DNA from: Alteromonas naphthalenivorans | Lineage (GTDB): Bacteria; Pseudomonadota; Gammaproteobacteria; Enterobacterales; Alteromonadaceae | DNA length: 64,000 nucleotides | Assembly: GCF_000213655.1 (NCBI RefSeq) | Contig: NC_015554.1 | Coordinates: 1,488,001 to 1,552,000 of the forward strand | Direction: 5' to 3' | In this document: one piece after another, positions 1 to 9,182 of the stretch | Layout of the letters: each line of letters starts with the position of its first letter | Numbering within the stretch: position 1 is the first letter of the stretch | Made by a program: the position numbers and the translations under genes | The notes under the pieces: model-generated | Databases searched by the model: none | What the model saw: only the letters and a program-made list of their open reading frames with translations | What the model was told of the DNA's origin: nothing

Positions 1-271
1 TAACTAGCAGTGAACCTGCTTCTACAGCGTTGCTCAGCATTGCTGTACGTATCAGGCTGTTGCCGCTACAGCTAACACCCGAATAATAATCTTTTAGTTT
101 AAGGCGATAATCTGATTCTACAGAACGCATTTTCTTGCGTAGCTCACCTTTATCATCTGCTTGTACGATAGTACAAATGTTTGCTAATGCTTCGTTTACG
201 TTGGCTTGCGCCATGCCAGATACACCCAGAGTTGCTGCGATAACTAGCGAAGTTTTAACGATTTTCAACAT
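1..271 (-). CDS. DUF3718 family secreted protein, partial
   Basis: The 5' 90 codons of a gene running off the left edge of the window. It opens with a signal peptide (basic MLKIVK, hydrophobic stretch, likely cleavage after GMAQA). The visible mature part has an IC...DDKGELRKKM pattern, then YYSGVSCSGNSLIRTA, which resembles the small cysteine-containing DUF3718 family of Alteromonadales and Shewanella. No biochemical role is known for that family. The start ATG at 269-271 has a GAGGAA ribosome site 6 bases upstream. The C-terminus is not visible, so total length cannot be judged. Confidence 0.75.
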   Translation of the reverse strand, partial: MLKIVKTSLVIAATLGVSGMAQANVNEALANICTIVQADDKGELRKKMRSVESDYRLKLKDYYSGVSCSGNSLIRTAMLSNAVEAGSLLV

Positions 272-410
272 GGTCAATTCCTCGGTTTAATTTAAAAGTA
301 TGTTCGTTCGTTGGGTTCTATTAAACGCAAAATTTTTGAGGTTAGAAAGCCTTGGTCTAATACTAAGGTATACAGTTTAATATCTAAGTGGCGTTGAAAG
401 GGTAAGCGCA

Positions 411-444
411 AAAAAAGGCACACCACTAAGAAGAGGTGTGCCTT
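411..444 (-). terminator. Intrinsic terminator of the LysR gene
   Basis: Perfect 10-bp inverted repeat AAGGCACACC / GGTGTGCCTT (415-424 with 435-444) and a 10-nt loop. Read on the minus strand it is followed by a T run (411-416). It lies 20 bases past the LysR stop codon. Confidence 0.85.
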
Positions 445-463
445 AGGGAATAACGAGTAAACG

Positions 464-1366
464 TTAATGGCTTTTAAAGTGGCTCGACACTTCCATAATC
501 TGCTCACGCATCCACATATGGGCGTAATCGTGATCTGCACTTACGTGCCAATATAAGAAGTACTCTACGGTAGGTAGATCGAAAGGTAATTCATAAATGG
601 CTAAGTCGTAGTGTTTAGCTAGATGAAATGGCAAACAAGCTATAAGGTCGGTTTTCACAATTGTACTGGGCACAGTTAAAAAGTGTTGGCTTCGCATAAC
701 TTCTTTACGGCGTTTACCCATTCTATCTAGTGCTACATCAATAGGGCCGGCACCTGATTTACGTTGCGACACATTAATGTGACCTAAGCGTAAAAAGGTG
801 TCTAAATCTAAACCGTTCTTTAACGCAGGGTGGTTCTTTCGTGCTAAAACCACAAATCTGTCTTGCGCTATTTTTTCTTTGCATAAATGCGGATCGCTAA
901 ATGTGGACGCATCGGCGAAGAAATCTAAGGTACCGCTGGCCATCGCAGATACAATCTGACTACGAGGAATTTCGTAATTAGTTAGGCTAATATTGGGCGC
1001 TAGGTTTTGTAACCGCGAAACCAGCCTTGGCATTATGCTAACTTCTAGCAAATCTCTGCTAGCAAAGTTAAATGCCTTTTCTGCAGTTAAAGGGTCAAAC
1101 GTATGACTCTCTTGCACGCTTTTTCTTAACAAGGCTAAGGCTTGTCTCGCAGGTACAATAATATTCTGTGCAACAGGGGTGGGTGTCATGCTATGACCGG
1201 TTCTTACGAACAATGGGTCGTTCAGCATTTCCCGTAAACGAGCCAGTGAATTACTCACCGCAGGTTGTGTAATACACAATACATCAGCTGCTTTTGTTAG
1301 GCTTCCCGCAGTATATATGGCGTCGAATACGGCGAAGAGGTTTAAATCAATTCTATTAAGATTCAT
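464..1366 (-). CDS. LysR family transcriptional regulator
   Basis: 300-residue regulator of normal LysR length. The N-terminal winged HTH (about residues 4-62) carries GSLTKAADVLCITQPAVS and the NSLARLREML recognition helix. It is followed by an inducer-binding domain with two periplasmic-binding-like lobes. The start is placed at MNLNRIDL because AAGGA lies 7 bases upstream; a longer reading to 1408 adds 14 residues without LysR character. It is divergent from the MaoC-like gene, the usual LysR arrangement, so that gene and the regulator itself are the first candidate targets. The inducer cannot be inferred. Confidence 0.9.
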   Translation of the reverse strand: MNLNRIDLNLFAVFDAIYTAGSLTKAADVLCITQPAVSNSLARLREMLNDPLFVRTGHSMTPTPVAQNIIVPARQALALLRKSVQESHTFDPLTAEKAFNFASRDLLEVSIMPRLVSRLQNLAPNISLTNYEIPRSQIVSAMASGTLDFFADASTFSDPHLCKEKIAQDRFVVLARKNHPALKNGLDLDTFLRLGHINVSQRKSGAGPIDVALDRMGKRRKEVMRSQHFLTVPSTIVKTDLIACLPFHLAKHYDLAIYELPFDLPTVEYFLYWHVSADHDYAHMWMREQIMEVSSHFKSH

Positions 1367-1446
1367 TGCGCAATCCTTGTCTGGCGAGTGCCAGTATGAA
1401 AATACCAAAAAGTAACTGGCGAATTCTTTGGTTAATATTATTTTTA

Positions 1447-1507
1447 CCTTATTGTAACAAGGTTATTTATAAATACCTATTATTAAAAGTTAATTGAAAT
1501 ATTCAAT
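1447..1507. promoter_or_regulatory. Dyad elements between LysR and MaoC genes (candidate LysR boxes)
   Basis: Two dyads lie in the divergent intergenic region. ATTGAA-ATA-TTCAAT at 1493-1507 is a perfect 15-bp palindrome containing a T-N11-A LysR-type core. CCTTATTGTAACAAGG at 1447-1462 is an imperfect dyad (6 of 8 pairs). The first is about 50 bp before the MaoC start. Assignment to this LysR protein is inference from position and symmetry. Confidence 0.5.
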
Positions 1508-1556
1508 ACATCAATAGTACTGTTCGTCTTAAATTAACTACCATTGGTCAAAAAAT

Positions 1557-2012
1557 ATGAAAACACTCATCGACTTAGAGGTTGGGGAAACCCTTGAACA
1601 AGCTGAATGGCTCACCATTTCGCAAGATATGATTAATCAGTTTGCTGAAGCTACGGGTGACTATCAATGGATACACCTTGATACTGAACGGTGTAACAAA
1701 GAGAGCCCATTTAGAACTACTATTGCGCATGGCTTTCTCACCGCGTCGGTTATGCCTAAGGCCTTTGAAGGTGTACTTGCTGCATCTGACGAAATTGCAT
1801 CAACCATTAACTATGGTATCGATTCATTACGTTTTTTGGAGCCCGTGAAATCAGGCGATGCAATCAAATATCACTTCAAATTGGTAGAAGTCGTCAACAA
1901 ACCTGCTGGTAAACTATTTAAAATGGAATCAAGCTGCGAGCTGGCCTCGTCAGGCAAACCAGCACTGGTGGGGACTTTTCTTATGTTGGCAGTAATGCAA
2001 CCTAGCGAGTAA
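1557..2012 (+). CDS. MaoC-like hot-dog dehydratase
   Basis: 151-residue single hot-dog domain protein of the MaoC/NodN class, whose members hydrate or dehydrate acyl-CoA thioesters. The hydratase-2 signature is visible: AEATGDYQWIH gives the catalytic pair Asp35 and His40, followed by IAHGFLTASVMPK, the central helix and loop of the fold. There is no signal peptide, so it should be cytoplasmic. It stands alone, divergent from a LysR regulator that probably controls it. The natural acyl substrate is unknown; some NodN-like members have no assigned reaction. Confidence 0.87.
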   Translation: MKTLIDLEVGETLEQAEWLTISQDMINQFAEATGDYQWIHLDTERCNKESPFRTTIAHGFLTASVMPKAFEGVLAASDEIASTINYGIDSLRFLEPVKSGDAIKYHFKLVEVVNKPAGKLFKMESSCELASSGKPALVGTFLMLAVMQPSE

Positions 2013-2024
2013 TAAATTCGCTGT

Positions 2025-2052
2025 GAGTACACTATATTTTTACTGTGTACTC
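2025..2052. terminator. Hairpin between convergent genes
   Basis: Perfect 8-bp stem GAGTACAC / GTGTACTC with a 12-nt AT-rich loop lies exactly between the MaoC stop and the convergent MscS stop. There is no clear T run on either side, so termination is plausible but weakly supported. Confidence 0.4.
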
Positions 2053-3170
2053 TACTGGCTAGGAGGCTCGCCCGCGTTGTTGGGGATGTTGGTAGTTTGA
2101 ACATCAATACGCGGGCTCTCTTGTTCGGTATTAATGGCGCGTATTGGATAGGGAATAATAATACCTTCTGCGGCATATCGCTTATGTAATGCCTTTATGA
2201 ATGCTGATTTTATAAAGAAGCGATGGAAGTACTCTTTTGCTCTCAACATCACCGTGAAATTGATGCTGGAATTATCAAAGGTGTGGTACACCACGAAGGT
2301 ATCGTAATCATCAATTCCCCATTCATGGGAAACCAATATTTCTTTGGCTACCTCAAGGGTGACTTTCTCTACGTGCTCAAGATCAGAGTTATAATGTACA
2401 CCTACATCAACCGGTACTGATAACTCTTTACTCGGGTAGAAATAATTAATTATCTTAGATTCAGCTAATACACTATTTGGTACAATAATAGTGTTGTTGG
2501 GTAACATTTTTATCCACGTGGAGCGCCAACCAATACGCTCTACAAAACCTTGCTCTTTACTCTCTAATTCAATGAAGTCGCCTACTCTAATAGGCTTGTC
2601 CATAACCAGTTGTACCCCTGAAAAGAAGTTCTCTAGAGTGGGTTGAAGGGCAAGCGCAACGGCAAGCGATGTGATACCTAACGACGCGATAATAGGGGTA
2701 ATTGAAATGCCTAACGTACCCAACATTATTAATATACCAATACCTACGATAAGGCCTTTCACTATGCCTTTAATAATGCCCGTACTACTTCGAAGTGAGT
2801 CTGAACGCTGTGTTTGGTTAGCAAGTAACCCAACGGCAAAACGATTTAAGAAAAGAATAGCGGCAGTGATCAGTAATATTTTAGACGCGAGGGAAATTGA
2901 GCTCGTATAGGACTCATTGACAATATCGTACTTGTCGAATAGCCAATTTAAAATCCAAATATCGATAACGAAAATAAGGATAGTGAGCGGCAGGTTTAAC
3001 GAGTGGGCCAGCAAAGAGTCATAGAAATATGAAGTGCGATCAGTAAGCAACAAAAACTTTCGTAGAAAGATGCGCTTAATTAAGAACATGAAAAGGTTAG
3101 CAAGTATCACAGTAACGGTGATAACAAGTTCAGGCACTAACACTAAGCCTGCAAAGTTAACTTCTGGCAT
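2052..3170 (-). CDS. MscS family mechanosensitive channel
   Basis: 372-residue inner-membrane protein. Several hydrophobic helices in the first half precede the MscS pore helix and beta domain: GISITPIIASLGITSLAVAL, then FFSGVQLVMDKPIRVGDFIE, then NNTIIVPNSVLAESKIINY. Such channels release solutes on hypo-osmotic shock. The start is taken at MPEVNF because AAGGGA lies just upstream; a 34-residue longer reading exists. It is longer than E. coli MscS (286 residues) because of extra N-terminal membrane helices. It converges on the MaoC gene. Confidence 0.88.
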   Translation of the reverse strand: MPEVNFAGLVLVPELVITVTVILANLFMFLIKRIFLRKFLLLTDRTSYFYDSLLAHSLNLPLTILIFVIDIWILNWLFDKYDIVNESYTSSISLASKILLITAAILFLNRFAVGLLANQTQRSDSLRSSTGIIKGIVKGLIVGIGILIMLGTLGISITPIIASLGITSLAVALALQPTLENFFSGVQLVMDKPIRVGDFIELESKEQGFVERIGWRSTWIKMLPNNTIIVPNSVLAESKIINYFYPSKELSVPVDVGVHYNSDLEHVEKVTLEVAKEILVSHEWGIDDYDTFVVYHTFDNSSINFTVMLRAKEYFHRFFIKSAFIKALHKRYAAEGIIIPYPIRAINTEQESPRIDVQTTNIPNNAGEPPSQ

Positions 3171-3538
3171 GACTTTCCCTTGACCAATAACATACGAATT
3201 TGCACTAAAGCCATTCACACTAAAAGTGATTTTAAACCATAGCGTGCATATAAATACTACTATGTACAGCAATTAACGTTCCAACCAATTTCACTCAATT
3301 GAACCTAGAGAGTAATTAAAAATATCGGGGTTAATTATTATCTGCACAGTCGTTGGTTGTTATCGTCATAGGCCTTTCAGCACGGGCAGTCACAGCATTT
3401 TTGCGGTTTTACTTAAAATAGATATCAGTGTAAGAATGAGAAAAAATAAGCAGAGGAATCGTTTGATTCAATGCTAAAAAAATGCATTAAATTAGTGCAA
3501 ATTTTTTATCATTCTTTTATGGTTTCATCTTTAAATCG
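3171..3538. other. Intergenic region, AT-rich
   Basis: No gene is supported here. At 3477-3512 an AT-rich stretch with short TGCA repeats and flanking A and T tracts could act as a weak terminator for the minus-strand gene ending at 3539. Nothing else is recognisable. Confidence 0.4.
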
Positions 3539-4006
3539 TTAAAAAGACATACCAATGGCAAGACCGGCAACAACGGCGCTTTCGTGGTTTCTATGATAGT
3601 CGTAATGCAGTTGTGGCGAGACTGTGATACCAGACATCTCGAACTCATATAAAAAACCTAATCGTGCAACTTCCATTTTATGGCTACCGTGAAATTCTAC
3701 CCCGGGGCCAATCTGGGCGATAAAGTGGTTAGTAATGTGAAAGTCCGCAACCAGTAGATACGTGTAGGCGTCTAAATCTTCAAATGCATATTCGGCCACG
3801 AAGCCAAGCCCCAAAAAGTCGCTGATACGATATTCATAATCAATACCTAGGGTAAACGCGTTACCGCACTCTTCTGTATATGTTGTGCCTACAAGGGCGG
3901 AAAGATGATGAGGTGACGTTTGCCAATGATGAGCATTTCCTTTTGCAGCAACAGTGGGGGCAAATGCCAAGGCTGTAATCAATCCTATAGCTATTTTTAC
4001 TCGCAT
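3539..4006 (-). CDS. Small outer-membrane beta-barrel-like protein
   Basis: 155 residues starting at MRVKIAIG with a Sec signal peptide cleaved near VAAKG. The mature part is a series of alternating, aromatic-rich strands (DYEYRISDFLGLGFVAEYAF, then LLVADFHITNHFIAQIGPG) and ends with MSF, a C-terminal Phe typical of outer-membrane barrels. Length fits an eight-stranded barrel. I do not recognise a specific family. The longer reading to 4102 adds 32 residues upstream of the signal peptide and is unlikely. Confidence 0.65.
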   Translation of the reverse strand: MRVKIAIGLITALAFAPTVAAKGNAHHWQTSPHHLSALVGTTYTEECGNAFTLGIDYEYRISDFLGLGFVAEYAFEDLDAYTYLLVADFHITNHFIAQIGPGVEFHGSHKMEVARLGFLYEFEMSGITVSPQLHYDYHRNHESAVVAGLAIGMSF

Positions 4007-4254
4007 GGTGTGCTCACTACTCTTTATATATTCATGGTGTTTGAATAGAAAAACGCTTCTAACACTCGTTAAATCGTAGGTAAGATATTGAAACCTTACC
4101 AATGAACTTTAGTTGAAATGCACATACAACAGATAAAATAGTCATTCCACTTTGATTACTTAAGTAGGTAAACTCTAGGCAAGGAATGCTGACTAGAAAG
4201 GCAACTGAAAGCTCATCTAGAGGCAATAACAAATTAATAGTAAGGAGCGCTGCG

Positions 4255-4563
4255 ATGAACAACGAAGAAGAAACGAGTATGTTTATAGAGGCTTGTACTA
4301 CTCAACTTGTTAGTTTGTACACGGCAAGTAAAGAAGGAAAAAACGTAGATGCGGATAAATACCGAGTGCAAGGGTTTATTCATGCAGGCGAACTACTTGG
4401 CGTAATAAGTAAAAAGCAAGGGCGGGCGCTTATTGCTGACTTACACTTCCAGGTTTTTGGTGAAACCATTGAAGATAGAGCAAAAAGAAAAAGTAAACTG
4501 GAGGCTTTAAAGGAATCTGATCCAGATGCCTATATTGAAATTCCCGCGATTGAAAGGCGTTAA
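4255..4563 (+). CDS. Hypothetical protein (102 aa)
   Basis: A small soluble protein with no signal peptide or membrane segment, predicted largely helical, with a charged C-terminal half (EDRAKRKSKLEALKESDPDAYIE). The start is well marked: AAGGAG ends 8 bases before the ATG, whereas the longer frame from 4186 lacks such a site. I do not recognise the family. It stands alone between a minus-strand outer-membrane protein and a minus-strand lipoprotein. Confidence 0.65.
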   Translation: MNNEEETSMFIEACTTQLVSLYTASKEGKNVDADKYRVQGFIHAGELLGVISKKQGRALIADLHFQVFGETIEDRAKRKSKLEALKESDPDAYIEIPAIERR

Positions 4564-4612
4564 CCGAGATTGAGCTAGTACAGTTGAACAATCATACTTT
4601 AGCTCACTGTTG

Positions 4613-4647
4613 TAAGCCACGACTATAGAAGTCTACAGCGTGGCTTA
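4613..4647. terminator. Hairpin between convergent genes
   Basis: 9-bp inverted repeat TAAGCCACG / CGTGGCTTA with a small inner GAC/GTC stem lies between the 102-aa gene and the entericidin-like gene. The T run is missing on both strands, so it is a weak bidirectional candidate. Confidence 0.4.
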
Positions 4648-4669
4648 ACCAGAACAACAAAGCGATAAA

Positions 4670-4852
4670 TTAATTAGATGCGTCTTCAGCACCTTCTTCA
4701 ATGGCTTCGCCAGCGCTTTGTATATCTTCTCCTGCACCTTCAACCGTCGCACACCCATTCATACCTACAACAGCAGATGAAAACAATAGCGCGGTGAAAC
4801 TACCCCTAAGTAATTTCGAATTTAATAGTGACGACAAAACTGACTTTTTCAT
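4670..4852 (-). CDS. Entericidin-like small lipoprotein
   Basis: 60-residue precursor with a basic N-terminus, a hydrophobic stretch and a lipobox-like GMNGC, giving a mature lipoprotein of about 27 residues. The mature sequence GAGEDIQSAGEAIEEGAEDA matches the amphipathic repeat of entericidins A and B. In E. coli EcnB is a membrane-active stress lipoprotein and EcnA its antidote. Only one copy is present here, so there is no visible toxin-antidote pair. An AGGAGAT-type ribosome site lies upstream. It is followed on the same strand by an MscS gene, 42 bases further upstream in transcription. Confidence 0.8.
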   Translation of the reverse strand: MKKSVLSSLLNSKLLRGSFTALLFSSAVVGMNGCATVEGAGEDIQSAGEAIEEGAEDASN

Positions 4853-4894
4853 GGCATATCTCCTGATATTAGTAATTAACGTTATTTGGTTACT

Positions 4895-5878
4895 TTATTC
4901 ATCACTCGCTTCGCTATCCCCATTTACTTGATCGCCAGAGTTGCGCGTTGGGGATGATTCGCTTTCAGAAGTGGTCTCTTTCTTTTCAAGCATAGTGTTA
5001 AGCTTATCGCTTCCCTTGGAATTAAAATCCAACGTACGAATAGGGAAGGGAATTAAGATGTCGTTTTCTTCTAATACACGTTTAACAGTACATATTGCTT
5101 CGTGACGCACTACCATAAAGCCAGGGTCGCCTGGGTAACGTATCCAAAACCAAAGCAAAAGATTGATACTTGAATCACCGAATGACGCAGCGTAAACCGC
5201 AGTTTCGTCTTTCTTTATTACGTAGTCTTTTTCATTGATTGCGTCGGTAATGAGTTCGGCGGCTTTTTCAACATCATCGGCGTAGGAAATGCCAACAGGA
5301 ACCTCAATACGTCTAACACCTTCAACTGAATAATTAGTTAGAATATTTCTAAAGAGGATTTTATTGGGAATGATTTCACGCTGCCCATAAAAAGTAGCTA
5401 CCAAGGTGTTTCGCAGGTTAATTTCTTCAACCGTTCCGAAAACGCCTTCAGCTTGAACCACATCACCAATCTCGAAAGGTTTACGGATACCCATTGCAAT
5501 ACCCGCAATGAGGTTTTCCGTCATATCTTGAAACGCAAAGCCGATGGCTAAACCCACAATACCGGCACCGGCAAGTAATGATGTCACCGTGCCCTTGAGT
5601 CCAACGAAATCCAGTGCAATGAAAATACCGAAAACAACAATGAGTGATTTGATAATAGAGGTGAGTAATTTAGCGATTTGTCGAGACTCAAATGCTCTTC
5701 GCATTACCTTTCCGACAATATTTCCTACTACTTTTGCCAGTATTCCGAAAACAATAGCGATTAATATCGCCACCACAAAGTTGGGTAAGTGCTTAATTCC
5801 GCTCTCGATCCAACCCTCAAGCTTCTGGTTTATTAGCTGATAAAAGTCATCAATATTAGGAAAATCCATAGAACTCAT
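4895..5878 (-). CDS. MscS family small-conductance mechanosensitive channel
   Basis: 327 residues with an N-terminal helix region, the Gly/Ala-rich pore helix (SLLAGAGIVGLAIGFAFQD), the beta domain (MGIRKPFEIGDVVQAEGVFG, REIIPNKILFRNILTNYS) and an alpha/beta C-terminal domain. The tail is Ser/Glu/Asp-rich and probably disordered. This is closer in length and layout to classical MscS than the paralogue at 2052-3170. Start ATG at 5878, with Met4 as an alternative; the ribosome site is weak. The entericidin-like gene lies directly downstream, so both may share an envelope-stress transcript. Confidence 0.9.
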   Translation of the reverse strand: MSSMDFPNIDDFYQLINQKLEGWIESGIKHLPNFVVAILIAIVFGILAKVVGNIVGKVMRRAFESRQIAKLLTSIIKSLIVVFGIFIALDFVGLKGTVTSLLAGAGIVGLAIGFAFQDMTENLIAGIAMGIRKPFEIGDVVQAEGVFGTVEEINLRNTLVATFYGQREIIPNKILFRNILTNYSVEGVRRIEVPVGISYADDVEKAAELITDAINEKDYVIKKDETAVYAASFGDSSINLLLWFWIRYPGDPGFMVVRHEAICTVKRVLEENDILIPFPIRTLDFNSKGSDKLNTMLEKKETTSESESSPTRNSGDQVNGDSEASDE

Positions 5879-6273
5879 TCATTTATTAAACAATATGCAG
5901 TGACTATTCAAGATTTATTCCTTTGCTGTCATTTTATAAGTCCTTGATTTATTTATAAAAGGTGTGTGAGTAATCACTTGTAGCAAAAAGGCGCTAAGAA
6001 AAAAATACAAGGGTGGGAAATAACTACGCAGTGATTAAACGCATTTTTATAGGTGTTAGACAAAAGTTTGAGTGGTCTGACCATGTGTAAAATTAATGTA
6101 AATATATTATTCACAATAAATTTACAAACTATGTGATGACGCTTAACATCAATATTGCAGGTCAAAGATTGTTCATTGACCTTTCACAATAACAATGAGA
6201 AATCGTCCAGCCTGTTGCTAGCGGAAAGTGTGGGTTTTACCGGTAGTGATGCGCCCAGATTTGGAATCACACT
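5879..6273. other. Intergenic region with inverted repeat before TonB receptor
   Basis: No gene is supported. The divergent region between the MscS gene and the TonB receptor is very AT-rich. TGTAAAT (6097-6103) and ATTTACA (6120-6126) form a 7-bp inverted repeat with a 16-base spacer, a possible operator for the receptor gene. I cannot assign the regulator. Confidence 0.45.
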
Positions 6274-8985
6274 ATGAAATTTAAAACGCGTAAGACTGCA
6301 GTAGCTGCCTTAGTCAGTTCTGCCTTATTTTGTTCTCCTTTTTTAGCGTATGCGCAAGATGCTAACGAAGAAGTTGTAGCTGAATCTAAAAGTAAAAAAG
6401 ATGTAGAGTTAATTCTCGTTACAGGGAGCTTTGTTCGTCGCAGTGAGAACTTTGAGTCACCTTCACCATTAGCGGTAGTAGACAGCGTTGCTATCGATTC
6501 AATAGGTGCTAAAAACATAGCGGATATCACGCAAACATTAACGATTAATACTGGCGCAGAGAACAACCCTGATGCCTTTACACAAAACGCCACAGCCGGC
6601 ACCTCAAACATTAACTTACGTGGGTTAGGTGTTGCATCTACCTTAGTATTGTTAAACAACAAACGCCAAGTGGTAACCGCTCAACCTACTAACGAAGGGT
6701 TAAATTTCGTAGATACAAGTTCACTTGTACCTATGATTGCCATTGATAGAATGGAAGTCGTAAAAGACGGTGCATCGGCCTTATACGGTTCAGATGCGGT
6801 TGCAGGGGTGGTTAACTTCATTACCAAACGTAATTATGATGGTGCGATGGTCAGCGTAGATTATCAAGACGGCGCCCATGGTGATAACAAAGAATATATA
6901 TTTCAAGGTTTATGGGGAGCAACAGGCGACAATGGTAGCGTACTAGCAGCCATAAGCTACACGAACCGTTCACCGGTATTTTTAAGTGACCGACGCTTAA
7001 GCCGCCCCGAAGACGACACCAGTGCGTTAGGTAACCCTGCCTCCTACTTTGTGACTATTCCAGGCGCTGGGGCGTTACCTATCATAGACCCATACGGGTG
7101 TGAGGAGTTTGGTGGTGCACCTAACTTACTTGCCCCTAGTGGCACAATTCCTGGACTAGAAGTTGGATTTTGCGGCTTCGATTTTGGTAAGTTCTATTCT
7201 TATGTTGCCGATGAAAGTCGAATTAATTCTTATGTAAGAGCAGACTATGAGTTTGCTAATGACATTACATGGACAGCTGAGCTTAGTATGGCGCGTAACC
7301 GCGCTGAACGTGGCGGGGCGCCAAGTTTCCCCATTTTAACATCACCGATTGTTCCTGATTACCACCCTCAAAATCCATTTGGTCAGTCTGTTGCCTTCTT
7401 TGGCCGTGCTGAAGGAAATGGCTTCGATGGCGATCCGGCAAACACAGAATCAGACACTTTTAGATTCAGCACCAACCTACAAGGTGTGACTGACAGCGGC
7501 TTCTGGGAGGTGAGTTATACCCGTGCAGTGAATGATTTCTTATACAAAGTACCTGATGTGCTAAACACTGAGTTCCAGCTTGCCCTATATGGTTTAGGTG
7601 GCTCGGCATGTGATCCTATTGCAGGAACACCAGGCGAAGGAAATTGTGAATTTTTCAATCCTTTTGCTACTTCTTATTCGTCAGCACCTAACTCTGATTA
7701 TGTGGTTGATTCGTTCACCGGCACAGAAATCATAGATTCAAAAGCTGATCTTGAAGTGTTCGAAGCATTTACTTCATTCGATATCTTTGAAATGAGTAGT
7801 GGGTTTGCTGCGTTAGCAGTAGGTGTGCAATATCGCGAAGAGCAGTTAAGCCAAGATTATGATGATTTGGCTAACCAAGACAGCTTCACCTTCGTTATAG
7901 GTAATCCAGATATTGATGGAAGCCAAGACATATGGGCTGCCTTTGGTGAACTTGCTTTACCATTAAGTGAAGATTTAGATATGCAACTCGCCGTTCGATA
8001 TGAAGACTACGGCGGTAGCATTGGTAGCACAGTAGATCCTAAGCTTGCGGTTTCGTATCGTGCAACTGATGAATTCTCGCTACGGGGATCGATATCTACG
8101 TCGTTTAGAGCGCCTACCGTGTTCTTAGCACAAGGTGGGGCTACGTCACTACAACAACTTATTGACCCAGTACAAGGTGCTACGGCGTTTGTTGCGGTGA
8201 GGACTTCAGGTAACGAAGATCTTAAACCAGAAGAATCTACTGCATATAATATTGGTTTTTCATACGAGCCTTTCAGAGATTTCTCTATTGAGCTTGATTA
8301 CTGGAACTTCAAGTTTGAAGACTTGATTATTCAGGAAAATGCGCAAGCAGTATTAAATCTTGACCCTACCGATACCGACCGCATTATTCGTGCTGGCGAC
8401 CCGTTAAATGGCCCTGTGTTACAAGTTAACAACACTTACGTGAATGCAAGTGAGATGGAAACGTCGGGTATCGATTTTGTGACTAGTTACAAGATTGACA
8501 CTGAGTTTGGTAGTTTCACGCCGTCTTTAAACGGTACCTACACCATGAAATATGACCTGATGGATCCGCAAGCGGGTAATATTGACGGGGCAGGGCGCAG
8601 AAACTTCAACAATATCGGGGTTTCTTCACCTGAACTTAGAATGAACTTCGGTCTTGCGTGGAAAAACGACATTCACGCGGCTAACTTATTTGTTCGTTAC
8701 ATTTCTTCGTACGATGATGACCAAAACTGCGCAGATGGCACTACAAACTTAGGTGCCTGTACAAATGGTTTATACGAAGTAGATAGCCATGTCACAGTAG
8801 ATGCTCAGTACAACATCGACTTAGGTTCGCTATTTGAAACGGAACAAAGTTATGTTGTCACTGTAGGCGGATTGAACTTATTTGATGAAGATCCTCCTCA
8901 GTTGTTTACCAATAGTGGTTTTGATTCAAAAGTGCATGACCCCCGTGGGCGTCAAATTTATGCACGGTTAGCGGTAGAGTTTTAA
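6274..8985 (+). CDS. TonB-dependent outer-membrane receptor
   Basis: 903-residue receptor. A signal peptide ends at AYAQD. A TonB-box-like VELILVTGS follows, then a plug domain (about residues 55-180) with NINLRGLG, a VEVVKDGASALYGSDAVAGV-type segment and VVNFITKR. The rest is a 22-strand barrel ending in LAVEF with a terminal Phe. It belongs to the large-plug class frequent in Alteromonadales and sphingomonads, often used for carbohydrate or peptide uptake. Two loop regions contain paired cysteines (DPYGCEEF, GFCGF; SACDP, NCEF). No catabolic or ABC genes sit beside it, so the ligand cannot be inferred. It is monocistronic, with a strong terminator downstream. Confidence 0.93.
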   Translation: MKFKTRKTAVAALVSSALFCSPFLAYAQDANEEVVAESKSKKDVELILVTGSFVRRSENFESPSPLAVVDSVAIDSIGAKNIADITQTLTINTGAENNPDAFTQNATAGTSNINLRGLGVASTLVLLNNKRQVVTAQPTNEGLNFVDTSSLVPMIAIDRMEVVKDGASALYGSDAVAGVVNFITKRNYDGAMVSVDYQDGAHGDNKEYIFQGLWGATGDNGSVLAAISYTNRSPVFLSDRRLSRPEDDTSALGNPASYFVTIPGAGALPIIDPYGCEEFGGAPNLLAPSGTIPGLEVGFCGFDFGKFYSYVADESRINSYVRADYEFANDITWTAELSMARNRAERGGAPSFPILTSPIVPDYHPQNPFGQSVAFFGRAEGNGFDGDPANTESDTFRFSTNLQGVTDSGFWEVSYTRAVNDFLYKVPDVLNTEFQLALYGLGGSACDPIAGTPGEGNCEFFNPFATSYSSAPNSDYVVDSFTGTEIIDSKADLEVFEAFTSFDIFEMSSGFAALAVGVQYREEQLSQDYDDLANQDSFTFVIGNPDIDGSQDIWAAFGELALPLSEDLDMQLAVRYEDYGGSIGSTVDPKLAVSYRATDEFSLRGSISTSFRAPTVFLAQGGATSLQQLIDPVQGATAFVAVRTSGNEDLKPEESTAYNIGFSYEPFRDFSIELDYWNFKFEDLIIQENAQAVLNLDPTDTDRIIRAGDPLNGPVLQVNNTYVNASEMETSGIDFVTSYKIDTEFGSFTPSLNGTYTMKYDLMDPQAGNIDGAGRRNFNNIGVSSPELRMNFGLAWKNDIHAANLFVRYISSYDDDQNCADGTTNLGACTNGLYEVDSHVTVDAQYNIDLGSLFETEQSYVVTVGGLNLFDEDPPQLFTNSGFDSKVHDPRGRQIYARLAVEF

Positions 8986-9014
8986 CACTCAACCTTTTTA
9001 GCCTGAATAAACCC

Positions 9015-9068
9015 AGCGGCCTATGCTGAGTGCTCATGACAATGCGCATTCGCTTAGGCCGCTTTTTT
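9015..9068 (+). terminator. Intrinsic terminator of TonB receptor gene
   Basis: 9-bp stem AGCGGCCTA / TAGGCCGCT (9015-9023 with 9055-9063), a long loop containing further short pairing, and T6. Confidence 0.85.
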
Positions 9069-9182
9069 ATGTAAAGAATTCTCGCCAATATTTGTATTTT
9101 TACTTCATCACTTTCTTATCTAAAAAGCTGAATTCATAACGCGTATTGTTTACATTGTTTACTTATAAAAAAGGAGGCTTAA

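Noticed and set aside
6097..6126. TyrR box near the TonB receptor
   Set aside because: TGTAAAT and ATTTACA are present, but the spacing is 16 rather than 6 bases.
5974..6165. 63-codon minus-strand frame
   Set aside because: It has no ribosome site and no recognisable domain, and lies in an AT-rich divergent promoter region.
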